Of a DNA stretch of 64,000 nt, positions 17,972-26,757 are shown piece by piece. Positions within the stretch are counted from its first letter, which is position 1. Every line of letters starts with the position of its first letter. The stretch is from JAMXLO01 sp963794185 (GTDB lineage Bacteria > Pseudomonadota > Alphaproteobacteria > Acetobacterales > Acetobacteraceae): positions 62,001 through 126,000 of the forward strand of contig CAWCDM010000053.1 in assembly GCA_963794185.1 (NCBI GenBank). Direction: 5' to 3'. A program made the translations under genes and the position numbers. The notes under the pieces were generated by a model. It was not told the origin of the DNA and made no database searches. It saw nothing but the letters and a program-made list of their open reading frames with translations.

Positions 17972-18218
17972 ACTCCGCCAGAAATGCCTGCCCGATCACC
18001 TGGAGATTTGCCATGCCGGTGGCATTGACGGCCAGCGGCAAGCCCGCCGCGCCATTGGTATGGACACGACCTATGCGCGGCACCGCGCCCGAAACGTGCT
18101 GCTCAGGTTCCCCCATAACCAGCAAGTCGCCAGCCGACGTCACGATCCGCATCGTGGCAACCTCTCCCTCGGATAGGCCTACCTCCAATACGAAGCGGAT
18201 CTCAGGCCGCCGCCACAT
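17856..18218 (-). CDS. Small hypothetical protein overlapping the HTH gene
   Basis: The frame of 120 codons overlaps the HTH gene by 116 bp. A more likely start is the internal methionine in ATMRIVTSAGDLLVMGEPEQ, giving about 98 residues. The sequence is mixed, with GRVHTNGAAGLPLAVNATG and a basic C-terminus (RTSGRRKGARPRP). I do not recognise it. Its place upstream of an antitoxin-like gene suggests a toxin or co-regulator, but the long overlap also leaves room for a non-coding shadow. Confidence 0.35.
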   Translation of the reverse strand: MWRRPEIRFVLEVGLSEGEVATMRIVTSAGDLLVMGEPEQHVSGAVPRIGRVHTNGAAGLPLAVNATGMANLQVIGQAFLAEFGYEQLVLEGAVRTSGRRKGARPRPIRFTLHPEPPDGS

Positions 18219-18611
18219 TGGTATCAGCTACGCTTCTCGCGAACCAAATACAAAGGTCGGTGCAGTCCCGGGCGGTACCGCTGCAGGCGGCCGGTTGCAT
18301 TGGGTCGTCCGATGCCCACTTGGAACCTTCCATGAATGAAGGCCGACAAACCCCGCATGACCTTATCCCTACCCGAACCGCTGGCCTCCACAGATGCCAC
18401 CGCCGTCCCCGCGGCGCAGCCTACCCAGGGAGTCGAGCCGAGAATGCGCCTTCATGTCGATAGAACCCCATGCCAAATGGAACACGAAGCCCGCCATTGG
18501 GGCGCAGCCGTCCCAACCACCCACTTCGCCGCCGCCCGCCGACGGCCGAGTTGTCAGCCCGCCGCCGGCCGCCCTACTCTGCCGGCCGAACGCTGAAGGC
18601 ATAGACCCACC
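18219..18611. other. Gene-free stretch before glutathione reductase
   Basis: No frame here has protein character. It separates the divergent HTH locus and the reductase gene and must contain both promoters. No palindrome or RNA signature stood out. Confidence 0.4.
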
Positions 18612-19979
18612 ATGGACTTCGACCTGTTCGTGATCGGCGGCGGCTCCGCGGGGGTGCGCTGTGCGCGCATCGCCGCCGGGCATGGCGCGCGCGTCGGCAT
18701 CGCCGAGGAACGCTTCTGGGGCGGCACCTGCGTCAATGTCGGCTGCGTGCCGAAGAAGCTGCTGGTGCAGGCCGGCGAATACGGCGCCTGGGCGGACGAC
18801 GCTGCCGGCTTCGGCTGGAAAATCAAGAAAGGCCCGCATGACTGGACGAAGCTGATCGCGGCGAAGGACAAGGAGATCGGCCGACTCAACGCCATATACC
18901 GACGCCTGCTCGACACCGCCGGCGCCAGCGTCTTCGACGCGCGCGCCACCCTCATCGATCCGCACACGCTCGACGTCGGCGGCAAGCGCGTCACCGCGCA
19001 GCACATCGTCATCGCGACCGGCGGCCATCCGGAGCGCCTGCCGATACCCGGCGCGGAGCTCGGCATCATCTCGGACGCCGCATTCTATCTGCCGCACATG
19101 CCGAATCGGGTGGCGATCATCGGCAGCGGCTACATCGCGATCGAGTTCGCCGGCATCTTCGCCAGCCTCGGCGCGCAGGTCGAGATGGTGTATCGTCAGC
19201 CGCTGCCGCTGCGCGGCTTCGATCACGACCTGCGCGAATCGATGGTCGAGGCGCTCCACGCACAGGGGATCGTGCTGCATCCTGGCATCCTCCCCACCAG
19301 GATCGAGGCCGACGGCGCCGAACGCATCCTGAGCTTCGGCAAAGATCAGACGATACGCACCGATCTGGTGTTCTTCGCGACCGGCCGCACGCCGGCGACG
19401 CAGGGGCTCGGGCTGGACCGCGCGGGCGTGACGACAGACGACACGGGCGCGGTGGTGATCGATCAGCATCTGCGCACCAGCCGGCACCACATCTACGCCA
19501 TGGGCGACGTGACCAATCGGCTGAACCTGACCCCGGTCGCCATCGCCGAGGGCCATGCGCTGGCCGATACGCTGTTCGGCAAGCACCCGCGCGCGATTTC
19601 ACTGCGGAATGTGGCCACCGCGGTGTTCTCCACGCCGCCTGTCGCCACGGTGGGCCTGACCGAGGAACAGGCGGCCGCGCACGGCCCGGTGGATGTGTAT
19701 GTGAGCAGGTTCACGCCGATGCGCCACACTCTGACGGGCCGCGCGCGCCGGAGCATGTTGAAGCTGGTGGTGGATCAGGCGACGCAGAAGGTGGTGGGCG
19801 CGCACATGCTCGGCGAGGATGCGCCGGAGATCATGCAGGGATTGGCCATCGCCATCGTGATGGGCGCCACCAAGGCCGACTTCGACCGCACCATCGGCAT
19901 TCATCCCACGGCGGCGGAGGAGTTTGTCACGTTGCGCACGCGGACGCGGGTGGCTGGCGTGGCGCAGGCGGCGGAGTAG
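18612..19979 (+). CDS. gor: Glutathione-disulfide reductase
   Basis: This flavoenzyme of 455 residues reduces GSSG to GSH with NADPH in the cytoplasm. Visible parts in order: FAD-binding VIGGGSAGVRCARIA; the redox-active disulfide GGTCVNVGCVPKK; the NADPH fold VAIIGSGYIAIEFAGIF; the second FAD contact HHIYAMGDVTNR; and the C-terminal interface with the catalytic pair IGIHPTAAEEFVTLRTRTR. The last motif, with HPT..E and a C-terminal RTRTR, distinguishes Gor from dihydrolipoamide and mercury reductases. The length is normal for the family. It converges with the vapBC locus 3 bp downstream. Confidence 0.92.
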   Translation: MDFDLFVIGGGSAGVRCARIAAGHGARVGIAEERFWGGTCVNVGCVPKKLLVQAGEYGAWADDAAGFGWKIKKGPHDWTKLIAAKDKEIGRLNAIYRRLLDTAGASVFDARATLIDPHTLDVGGKRVTAQHIVIATGGHPERLPIPGAELGIISDAAFYLPHMPNRVAIIGSGYIAIEFAGIFASLGAQVEMVYRQPLPLRGFDHDLRESMVEALHAQGIVLHPGILPTRIEADGAERILSFGKDQTIRTDLVFFATGRTPATQGLGLDRAGVTTDDTGAVVIDQHLRTSRHHIYAMGDVTNRLNLTPVAIAEGHALADTLFGKHPRAISLRNVATAVFSTPPVATVGLTEEQAAAHGPVDVYVSRFTPMRHTLTGRARRSMLKLVVDQATQKVVGAHMLGEDAPEIMQGLAIAIVMGATKADFDRTIGIHPTAAEEFVTLRTRTRVAGVAQAAE

Positions 19980-19982
19980 CGT

Positions 19983-20394
19983 TCAGGCGGCAGCCCAGTT
20001 CTCTGTCTTCAACCGCGGCACACGGACGAACTCGCGCAGGTTGGCTGTGACCAGTACCGCATCGCGCCGACGCGCCTGCGCCGCGGTCAGTACATCGTAA
20101 GGTCCGATGGGCCTCCCCGCGCGTTCGAGCGTTGCACGGATGTCGCCTGCTTCCTCGGCATCGTCGGGCTCGAAGGGCAGCACGCCGATCGGTCCCGCCA
20201 GGAATTCGGCGATGCGGCGACCGCTGCGATGCGGATTGCCGCTCTTTGCCGCGCCGTAGCGAAGTTCAAACAGGACGATGACCAGGGATCGTGACAACCT
20301 CGCCGTCGCCCAGGGCTAGGCCCAGACGTGCCCGTAGTGCCGTGCTGCTGTTGTTCATCAGTGCGATGACGGCGTTGGTGTCGAAGCAGATCAC
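19983..20394 (-). pseudogene. vapC: VapC-type PIN toxin, one frameshift
   Basis: Started at GTG 20394 (overlapping the VapB stop as GTGA), the first frame encodes VICFDTNAVIALMNN with the first PIN aspartate. The second frame encodes VIVLFELRYGAAKSG (second acid), RPIGPYDVLTAAQARRRDAVLVTANLREF (third and fourth acids) and the end LKTENW. They join if one C is removed from the CCC near 20285 (VTI-LVIVLFEL). 412 nt is one more than a multiple of three, as an insertion predicts. PIN toxins cut tRNA or rRNA. Restored, the protein has about 136 residues and all acids. Confidence 0.75.
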
Positions 20395-20642
20395 TCGTCG
20401 AAGATCTCGCGGGGTGGTGGCATTGGCGGCTGCTCACGCCCCTCCGGCATGAACACCTCGTCGCCATAGGCATCGAGCCTGTCGAACCAGGCCTGCAGGT
20501 CGGTCTCGATCGGCTCCAGCAGCACGCCACGGCCGACGCGGCGCACCCGCACCTCTTTGCCGGGGAGGCGGAACTCCTTGGGCAGCCGCACGGCCTGGCT
20601 GCGGCCGTGGGTGAACAGCTTTGCGGTGCGGGTCTCGGCCAT
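20391..20642 (-). CDS. vapB: VapB-type antitoxin, AbrB fold
   Basis: An 83-residue protein from ATG 20642. The N-terminal swapped-hairpin AbrB DNA-binding domain reads AKLFTHGRSQAVRLPKEFRLP, with GKEVRVRRVGRGVLLEP, typical of VagC/VapB antitoxins. The acidic, proline-rich C-terminus (FDRLDAYGDE, PPPREIFDE) is the toxin-wrapping tail. It overlaps vapC by 4 bp (GTGA). Two adjacent 13-bp repeats lie about 30 bp upstream and are probably its operator. Confidence 0.85.
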   Translation of the reverse strand: MAETRTAKLFTHGRSQAVRLPKEFRLPGKEVRVRRVGRGVLLEPIETDLQAWFDRLDAYGDEVFMPEGREQPPMPPPREIFDE

Positions 20643-20670
20643 GGCGCTATGTTCTCCAACGCAGCCTGCC

Positions 20671-20696
20671 ATGATATATGCCAATGATATATACCA
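20671..20696 (-). promoter_or_regulatory. Adjacent 13-bp direct repeats upstream of vapB
   Basis: ATGATATATGCCA at 20671-20683 is followed directly by ATGATATATACCA at 20684-20696, one mismatch apart. Read on the minus strand, each contains TATATCAT, resembling a -10 box 30-50 bp ahead of vapB. The AT-rich pair stands out in GC-rich DNA. A VapBC autorepression site is the obvious reading. Confidence 0.55.
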
Positions 20697-20909
20697 ATCA
20701 GTCTCCCTCGGTGCGCGCGGGAAGCGAAGTCGTTGTCGCAGCCTTGGTTGCGGTGCCGCACCCTTCAGCGGTGATGGAGCCTGGGTCGCCCGCGCATGCC
20801 CTCGATGATCCAGTGCCGGCTTGATCTTGCCGCGCGTGGGGCGCCGCATTCGGCGAACGGATCGAGCAGGCGCGCGCTACAGTGTCGATTGAGGACGCAG
20901 GAGACCGAA

Positions 20910-21134
20910 GTGAGTGACGAACCGACCACCGATCGCGCCTATATCGGTCACACGTTGGAGCGCCTCATCACCGAAGTCGCGACCCCGCGAGACGACATGA
21001 CAGTGCTGACTGCTATCGTCCACCGAATGGACAACAGTCAGGGCCGCATCCTGGGAGAACTGCGGGCCATGCACCGGCAGCACGGACGGCTGGCGCATCG
21101 TGTCGAGGGACTCGAGCGCGCGGCCCACCCCTGA
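20910..21134 (+). CDS. Small hypothetical protein
   Basis: A GTG at 20910 follows AGGAG with good spacing and gives 74 residues: DEPTTDRAYIGHTLERLITE, then ILGELRAMHRQHGRLAHRVEGLE, which suggests a short helical, possibly coiled-coil protein. No family is recognised. It converges on the antitoxin-like frame of the other strand, whose 3' end overlaps it. Confidence 0.5.
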   Translation: MSDEPTTDRAYIGHTLERLITEVATPRDDMTVLTAIVHRMDNSQGRILGELRAMHRQHGRLAHRVEGLERAAHP

Positions 21135-21444
21135 TCGCCGCTACGCCGCGCGCATCAGGCTGAAACGTCCGCCGCCGTCCGGGCTGGCGACCAGCCTCAT
21201 CCGGCAGCTTCTGCACCGCCTTCCGCTTATCGTTGATGACGCGATCGATGTCGGCATCCGACCAGCCTTCGGCGATCACTTTCGACCGCGCGAATTTGCG
21301 CGCCTTGGCAATCCAGTCATCCGGCTCGGCGGGCTCGATCGTGATGGTCACGCGCTGATCAGGCGCGACGCCCCGGCGCGCAAGTTCGGCCACGACCTCG
21401 CCCGCGGTGCTTTCGATGAATTCCGGTTGCGTCCGCTTCGCCAT
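21013..21444 (-). pseudogene. Antitoxin-like gene fused to a methylase-tail fragment
   Basis: The first 80 residues look like a known antitoxin type that accompanies PIN toxins: MAKRTQPEFIESTAGEVVAE, RVTITIEPAEPDDWIAKARK, and FARSKVIAEGWSDADIDRVI. Shortly after (KRKAVQ) the frame enters DNA that, in another frame, repeats the 3' end of the methyltransferase remnant at 21764 (LVASPDGGGRFSLMRAA). The remaining 60 residues are therefore out-of-frame junk, and the natural end is lost. No partner toxin is next to it. Confidence 0.5.
21137..21200. repeat. Second copy of the methyltransferase 3' end
   Basis: This stretch matches 21761-21824 almost base for base (CCGCTACGCCGCGCG and CGCCGCCGTCCGGGCTGGCGA). 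On the minus strand both encode the same closing residues, SPDGGG.FSL.RAA, before a stop. One is the true end of the remnant gene at 21764; this one is an isolated duplicate joined to the antitoxin-like frame. It is probably the scar of a recombination or deletion event. Confidence 0.65.
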
Positions 21445-21558
21445 CGCGCCCTCATGGGTGGCCTGGTCGCTATCACATCATACCACAGACACGGGCGGAT
21501 GGCGGGGCCTGGGCTCGCCACCACAGTCATCAGGTTAAAGGCGCGGCGCAGAGAATTT

Positions 21559-21695
21559 CTCCCCCTCCCCTTGCGGGAGGGGGTTGGGGGGAGGGGGTCA
21601 GGCAGCACGACGTCAATTCAGGCGCTAAGTGCGATCGGCTGAACTTGTGCCGTTGCTACCCCTCCCCCAACCCCCTCCCGCAAGGGGAGGGGGAG
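21559..21695. repeat. Intergenic inverted repeat (CCCTCCCGCAAGGGGAGG type)
   Basis: The left arm 21559-21598 and right arm 21657-21695 are nearly perfect reverse complements over about 38 bp, built of C and G runs around TTGCGGGAGGGGG. About 58 bp lie between. The element would fold into a very stable stem and lies between two decayed genes. Confidence 0.75.
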
Positions 21696-21763
21696 TAAAT
21701 CTGCGCCGCCCGGCCCGTATACTGACGCCTATGGTGAGATCCCCTGAACCCGCCCCGGCGCCG

Positions 21764-22425
21764 CTACGCCGCGCGCCGCAGGCTGAAACTTCCGCCGCCG
21801 TCCGGGCTGGCGACGAAGCCCATGCGCAGCAGCGCGCCGAGCACCGAGGCGATCTTCGGCCCGGCGCGGCGGCCCTGGCCGAAGCGCGCGGCGAGCGAAG
21901 CGGCATCGAGCGGCGCCGAGGCATTGGCGAGTGCTGCCATGACGGCGGCGGTCTGCGCCATGTCATCGGCTGGGAACAGCGGCTTCGGCCCGGTCGCGGT
22001 TGCGGCCTCCGGCGTGGTGTCGGCGCCGCCGACGAGATCGAGTTCCGCCTTCTGTGCCGGCGTGCCGAAGCGCGGGACCTGGTAGTCGGGACGCAGCCAG
22101 CGGACGATGCCGCGCGCCTCCTCCTGCGCGCGTTCTTTGTTCAGCGCGACGAGGCGGGCGAGGATGTCGTTGTCGGAGAGACTGGCCGGCCAGCCATAGG
22201 CGTCGGCCACCGCGGCATCGAGCCGGTCGTGCAGTTCCTTCAGGATCAGCACGAGGCCGTCGTCGAAGATGGGGGCGCCAGTCAGCGTTGCGCGATCGCA
22301 GCAGGACCGGTGCCCGCGCATAGCTTTTCCAGTACGTTGTAGAGGCCGGTCAGCGTGAGGCGAGGATGCTCCCCCAGCACGCGCCCGCGGGGAGTCCGGA
22401 TCGACCAGAATGACGGAAATGTTGA
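21764..22425 (-). pseudogene. C-terminal remnant of a DNA methyltransferase (restriction-associated)
   Basis: Two frames together read EHPRLTLTGLYNVLEKL, then DDGLVLILKELHDRLDAAV, AYGWPASLSDNDILARLVAL, NKERAQEEARGIVRWLRPDY and the end SPDGGGSFSLRRAA. I recognise this order from the tail of large class I DNA methyltransferases of MmeI-like restriction-modification systems (usually over 900 residues). The catalytic domain is absent: upstream similarity stops near 22425, where the IS66-derived DNA begins. A frameshift separates the first block from the rest near 22285. Confidence 0.6.
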
Positions 22426-22429
22426 CATT

Positions 22430-23990
22430 AAACAACGAGAAGTTGCAGTTTGGTATCTGCTCATCCCCGGTTCGCCGGAGCGTTTGGGGGCGGTTTGGCG
22501 CTGAGCTGACCATCGACAAAGAAATGATTGACGCGGTCACGGGCGAACTGAATTCAAGCTTCGGGTGCCCCAGCTTCCCGACCTCAGCCAACTGAGCCAC
22601 GCCGAGAAGGACGCGTTGATCCAAACGCTGTGGCAGCGGCTTGAGGCGGCCGAACAGCACATCGCGGAACTCAAAGCCAAGCTCGGCCACCCGCCGAAGA
22701 CACCCGGCAATTCCAGCCTGCCACCATCGAAGGGACAGAAGCCGAACCAGGCGGAGAAGACCAAGCGCAACGGGCCGCGCCAGGGCAGTCTGGGTCGTAA
22801 GGGTGGCGGCCGGCCACTGGTCCATCGATCCCGATGAGACAGTGATTGCCAAGGCGGCGGCCTGTGTGCATTGCCACGCGGCGTTGGGTGAAGCGGACCA
22901 GGTGCTGCACGGTCGCTACGATAAGATAGAGCTTCCAGTGGTTCGCCCCGTGGTGACCCGCGTGGAACGGTATGCCGGGCAATGCCCGCGCTGTGGCGGC
23001 GTCACGCTGGCGCCGGTGCCCGAGGGCATGGAGGAAGGTTCGCCGTTCAGCGTCAACATCCTGGCGTTGGCGATCTACCTGCGCTTCAGCCACGCGATCA
23101 GCTATCGGCGTCTGACACAGCTGTTCCTCCAACTGTTTGCCTTGCAGATCAGCGAGGGCGCGCTGGATGCCATGTTCCGGCGCGCCAAGCCGTGCTTCGA
23201 CAACGAGGTGACGGCTATCCTCGCTCGGCTGCGCCGTTCGCGGATCATCTGCTCCGACGAGACCACGGTGCGGATCGACGGACGCACCCACTGGAACTGG
23301 GTATTCCAGAACGATCAGGTGGTGATCCACGTGATCCGCAATAGCCGTGCGGCCAGTGTTGTCGCCGAGGTGATGGCCGGCCATCGACCCAGCATCTGGG
23401 TGTCCGATCTCTACAGCGCCCAGCAGGGGCATGCCGATCTCTGGCAAGTCTGCCTGGCGCATCAATTACGTGATTGCCAGTACGCCATCGAGGCGGGAGA
23501 CGCGATCTTCGCGCCGCGCATGAAGATGCTGTTGCTGCGTGCCGTGGTGCTGGCGCGGCGGCGCAAGCAACTGGCCGAGAGCACACGACGAACCTATCAT
23601 GCGAGGTTGGATCGCGACCTGAACGCCATCATGGTGCTGGCACCCACCAACCGCCACGGCAAGCGACTACGCAAACGTTACGGCAAGGTGCGCAGCCACT
23701 TATTCACCTTCCTCGAACATCCCGATGTCCCGCCCGACAACAACGGTAGCGAGCGAGAATTGCGGCCCACCGCCACCTACCGCAAGGTCACCGGCGGCTT
23801 CCGTTCGACTGGGGTGCCGACCTGTTCGCCACCATCCGATCCGTCGTCGGCACTGCGGCGCGACGCGGCATCAATGCATACCAGGCCATTCTCGCCATTC
23901 TGCGCGGCGGATCAGTGCTCAGGCGGGTTGAGCAGATACGCAGTTTGTGTCTCCCGTGCCTCGTCGGTGTAAAGTGCGCTCATACAGCCT
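22430..23990 (+). mobile_element. IS66-family element, degenerate
   Basis: The transposase remnant inside and the abrupt end of the methyltransferase similarity near 22430 mark an IS66-type insertion. I could not see the terminal inverted repeats or target duplication, so both borders are approximate. The accessory orfA/orfB (TnpA/TnpB) genes normally found in IS66 elements are not present, so this is a partial or minimal copy. The coding signal of the HNH gene begins at 24005. Confidence 0.5.
22565..23945 (+). pseudogene. tnpC: IS66-family transposase with two frameshifts
   Basis: Three frames combine to one IS66 TnpC. Frame one from GTG 22565 holds the leucine-rich N-terminus (LEAAEQHIAELKAKLGHPPK, NSSLPPSKG). 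Frame two holds the zinc-binding cysteines (CVHCHA..CPRCGG) and the catalytic triad: ICSDETTVRIDGRTHW, WVSDLYSAQQG..LAHQLRD, and PDNNGSERELRP. Frame three holds DWGADLFATIRSVVGTAARR. Shifts lie at about 22815-22830 and 23805-23812. Catalytic residues survive but the product cannot be made whole. Confidence 0.8.
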
Positions 23991-24004
23991 ATAAGGAGGT
24001 TTCC

Positions 24005-25012
24005 TTGGCAAGCCTACCGGACAATCAAGTGAAGCTAAATTTGGTAAATCAGGCCCGCGAACTGAACAAACGTCTTAGTCCCCTGATTGCCGGCACATCG
24101 TTCCATTTTGGGAATACGTTTCGTCCAGAAGAGAATGATGGCGACGGATGGAGTGTGCAGTTGGCCACTGGACACTCCGGATTACCCAGCATTTCCTTAA
24201 AGCTCGATCGTTGGGCTGGAGACAGCGAGCGGTGTTTTTGGTTCGGTTTTGAGGCGTCAACCTCGAAGCCGATCGATGCAATCATGAAGATTTGTCCGCT
24301 CGACCTCACGCCAAGCCGCACCGTTTTGGACAGTGGTTTACGCAGCCGGAATGGCTATTATTGCTTCAGAACACCCTTGTCGGAAAAAGAGGGCAGTCGG
24401 CCAGTTCTAGAAAACTATCTCGACGACAAAGAGTTCTACTTCGGCATATATGACCTGGAAAGCCCTAGCAGCGCGCCCGAACTTGACTATGATCGGGCGC
24501 GAGACTTTTTCACAAGAGTGTTCAGACCGCGACTCCTTCCGACAGAGGCCGATGCCAAACTGTTCAACCCGAAGAGCATTCCCGACGCCTGCGAGCGGGC
24601 CATGCAAGCCATCAAGGTCAGGCGGGGACAGCAGAAATTTAGGGATAAACTCCTCGACGCATACGGGCGACGATGCGCCGTCAGTGGCTGCAATGTCGTG
24701 GACGTGCTGGAGGCGGCCCACGTTACGCCATTTCTTGGCGAAAAGACGAACCACATCACTAACGGCCTGTTGCTGCGAGCCGATTTGCACACACTGCTTG
24801 ATTGCGGATCGCTGGCCGTTCATCCCCGAACGCGCCGAGTCATCCTTGCCAAAGAACTGCAAGGCTCTCTGGACTACAAAGACCTGCACGATCGACCACT
24901 GCGCGCTCCGGAGCCAACCTCAAAAGGCCCGACCGCCACGGTACTACAGGAGGCGATACGGCAAAGATGTTCGTGGTTATTATTGGATGAGCCCTATCCC
25001 GCCGATCATTAA
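24005..25012 (+). CDS. HNH endonuclease, possible defence nuclease
   Basis: A TTG at 24005 directly behind AAGGAGGT gives 335 residues. The C-terminal third is an HNH_2-type nuclease: FRDKLLDAYGRRCAVSGCNV, then VLEAAHVTPF (catalytic histidine), and NGLLLRADLHTLLDCG with the distal Asn and His. The N-terminal 200 residues form an unrecognised domain (FHFGNTFRPEENDGDG, CFWFGFEAS). Its base composition is clearly poorer in GC than the surroundings, and IS66 and IS701 DNA flank it, so it was probably acquired. A role in DNA restriction against phage or plasmids is plausible; no methyltransferase partner survives. Confidence 0.75.
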   Translation: MASLPDNQVKLNLVNQARELNKRLSPLIAGTSFHFGNTFRPEENDGDGWSVQLATGHSGLPSISLKLDRWAGDSERCFWFGFEASTSKPIDAIMKICPLDLTPSRTVLDSGLRSRNGYYCFRTPLSEKEGSRPVLENYLDDKEFYFGIYDLESPSSAPELDYDRARDFFTRVFRPRLLPTEADAKLFNPKSIPDACERAMQAIKVRRGQQKFRDKLLDAYGRRCAVSGCNVVDVLEAAHVTPFLGEKTNHITNGLLLRADLHTLLDCGSLAVHPRTRRVILAKELQGSLDYKDLHDRPLRAPEPTSKGPTATVLQEAIRQRCSWLLLDEPYPADH

Positions 25013-25022
25013 CTGGACGGGG

Positions 25023-26633
25023 TTAATTTGAAAAACGTAACCCTATCACTACCGAAACGTTCGGTTGGTGGCGTTCTGCTTGTGTTGCGTTCGGAACCGC
25101 GATTTGATCGCACCGCGTCTGCGTGCATGACGCTGGTTGATCCGCGCGATCAGGGCTTCTTTCCCCTCGGGCTTGCGGGGCGATGTCTCTTTCAGCATCT
25201 CGACGATGTCGCGTGGCGTCAGCAATTCCAGGCCCGGCTGATGCGCCACCCGCTGCTCGGCGATGAACAGCATCGCCAGCATGACCATGGTGACGTGATG
25301 GTGCCACGCTCGCCAACCCAGGGCCTGGTAGTCGGCTAGACCGCACTGACCCTTGGCATCCTCGAAAGCGCGTTCGACCCAGTAGCGCTGCCCCTGCATC
25401 TGAGCCAGACGCAACTGCGGCGTATCGGCCGGAGCGTTGCAAAGGGTGTATTTGATCGTCTTCGGTGATCCCACCTCACGCCGGACGATCAGGTGCCAGC
25501 ACCGCGCCGAGGGTTCTTCGCCGTCCCATACCCAGACTTGTCTCCGGGCGATATCGACCTGCAACGGGCCACGCGTGCTGTCGCGCAGCACGCAACGTGT
25601 CCAGTCCCCGGATGCGAACCCTTCGACGAGGCGTTGCACCGCGACCGGTTCCGCCGATACGTGCGGTTTCTTTGCGGGCCGCCCGCGGCCGGTCTTCGGC
25701 TCGGGGACGTGAAGTCCGGGCGGTGCCGTCCAGACCCGCTGGGTGCGATGGATGTCGGCGGCGAACACTTGCTTCATATCGTCCAATGCCCTCAGGAAGG
25801 CTGGCTCCTTGCCGTAGCCCGCATCGACGCTCACCCATCCAAACCGCATGCCCCGGGCGCGGGCTTGGCGCACGATGTCCAGCGCATGCTCGCTTTTGGT
25901 GACCAGTTCGCGCGCCGCCGTCGGAACCCCGGCCTGCTCGCAGCGCGCTGGGTCCTCGATCCAGCGCTTCGGCAGGTAGAGCCGCACGTCCACCGGCGTG
26001 TGCCGTTGCCCGTCCGTCAGGACACCAAACACCGCGACCTGACAATTATCGACCTTCCCCAGACGACCCGCCCATTGCCGGGCCACGCCGACCGAGCGCT
26101 CCCCTTGCTTGGGAAAACTGCTTTCGTCGATGATCAGGCAACTCGACGGCTCACCGCCCAATAAACGGTCCGCGTCCTGGCTGATTTGCGCCACCACCGG
26201 TTCATGGTCCCATGGCGAGTTGCTGATGAAGTGCTGGAACTGCTGCGCGCAGCCCTGCTCAACCACGGTGGCCATCGAGGCGAACGTACAATCTGCGGCT
26301 TGTGCCAACCCATGTAGATAGCGCTCCGCCACCGCCGCGTTGTCGCGCGATCTGGTGCGGAAGAACCGCCGGTAGCGATCGCTCAGAGCCGCGAACGCCT
26401 CCGCAACCCCTTCGACCAATGATTTGGTCAGCGATCATCCGTACATACGCTCACCTCACGAACGGCCGGTGCCATTTCGTTCCCCCACTCGCCCGGATTC
26501 GGTGGAGGCCCATCAATTCGATGGATGATGCCTATGTCAAGTCCCGGCTCGCGACCCGGATTTCCCAGAATCCCCGGCTGCCTGCATCTGATCCCGTATC
26601 AACCGGGCAGCGAGAGTGATTTTGTCAAATTAA
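25023..26633. mobile_element. IS701-type insertion sequence
   Basis: The transposase at 25049-26419 fills most of it. Imperfect terminal inverted repeats are visible: TTAATTTGAAAAA at 25023 on the left, and TTTGTCAAATTAA ending 26633 on the right, whose reverse complement is TTAATTTGACAAA. The resulting 1.6 kb is slightly long for the family because about 210 bp lie between the transposase start and the right end. No target-site duplication was confirmed. Confidence 0.6.
25049..26419 (-). CDS. IS701-family transposase, apparently intact
   Basis: This 456-residue DDE transposase has all expected parts: the N-terminal helical domain with FRTRSRDNAAVAERYLHGL; the first catalytic aspartate in SCLIIDESSFPKQGERSVG; the second in FGWVSVDAGYGKEPAFLR; and the late glutamate in YWVERAFEDAKGQCGLADY. 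The C-terminus is basic (HARRRGAIKSRF). There is no frameshift, unlike the neighbouring IS66, so this insertion may be younger and active. Confidence 0.9.
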   Translation of the reverse strand: MVEGVAEAFAALSDRYRRFFRTRSRDNAAVAERYLHGLAQAADCTFASMATVVEQGCAQQFQHFISNSPWDHEPVVAQISQDADRLLGGEPSSCLIIDESSFPKQGERSVGVARQWAGRLGKVDNCQVAVFGVLTDGQRHTPVDVRLYLPKRWIEDPARCEQAGVPTAARELVTKSEHALDIVRQARARGMRFGWVSVDAGYGKEPAFLRALDDMKQVFAADIHRTQRVWTAPPGLHVPEPKTGRGRPAKKPHVSAEPVAVQRLVEGFASGDWTRCVLRDSTRGPLQVDIARRQVWVWDGEEPSARCWHLIVRREVGSPKTIKYTLCNAPADTPQLRLAQMQGQRYWVERAFEDAKGQCGLADYQALGWRAWHHHVTMVMLAMLFIAEQRVAHQPGLELLTPRDIVEMLKETSPRKPEGKEALIARINQRHARRRGAIKSRFRTQHKQNATNRTFR

Positions 26634-26757
26634 TCGTCAGTTCGTGGCAGTCAACTGCAGCGGGCGGTACAGCCGCGGCACTGCCTTCGCTCTGTTGCGT
26701 CCCGCGCCCAAACCGCCGACAACCACGCCACCAAGACCCACCCGGGAGAAAACAACC

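Noticed and set aside
22410..22595. Short frame MTEMLTLNNEKLQF as a gene upstream of the transposase
   Set aside because: It spans the junction of methyltransferase remnant and IS66 DNA and has no ribosome site or recognisable content.
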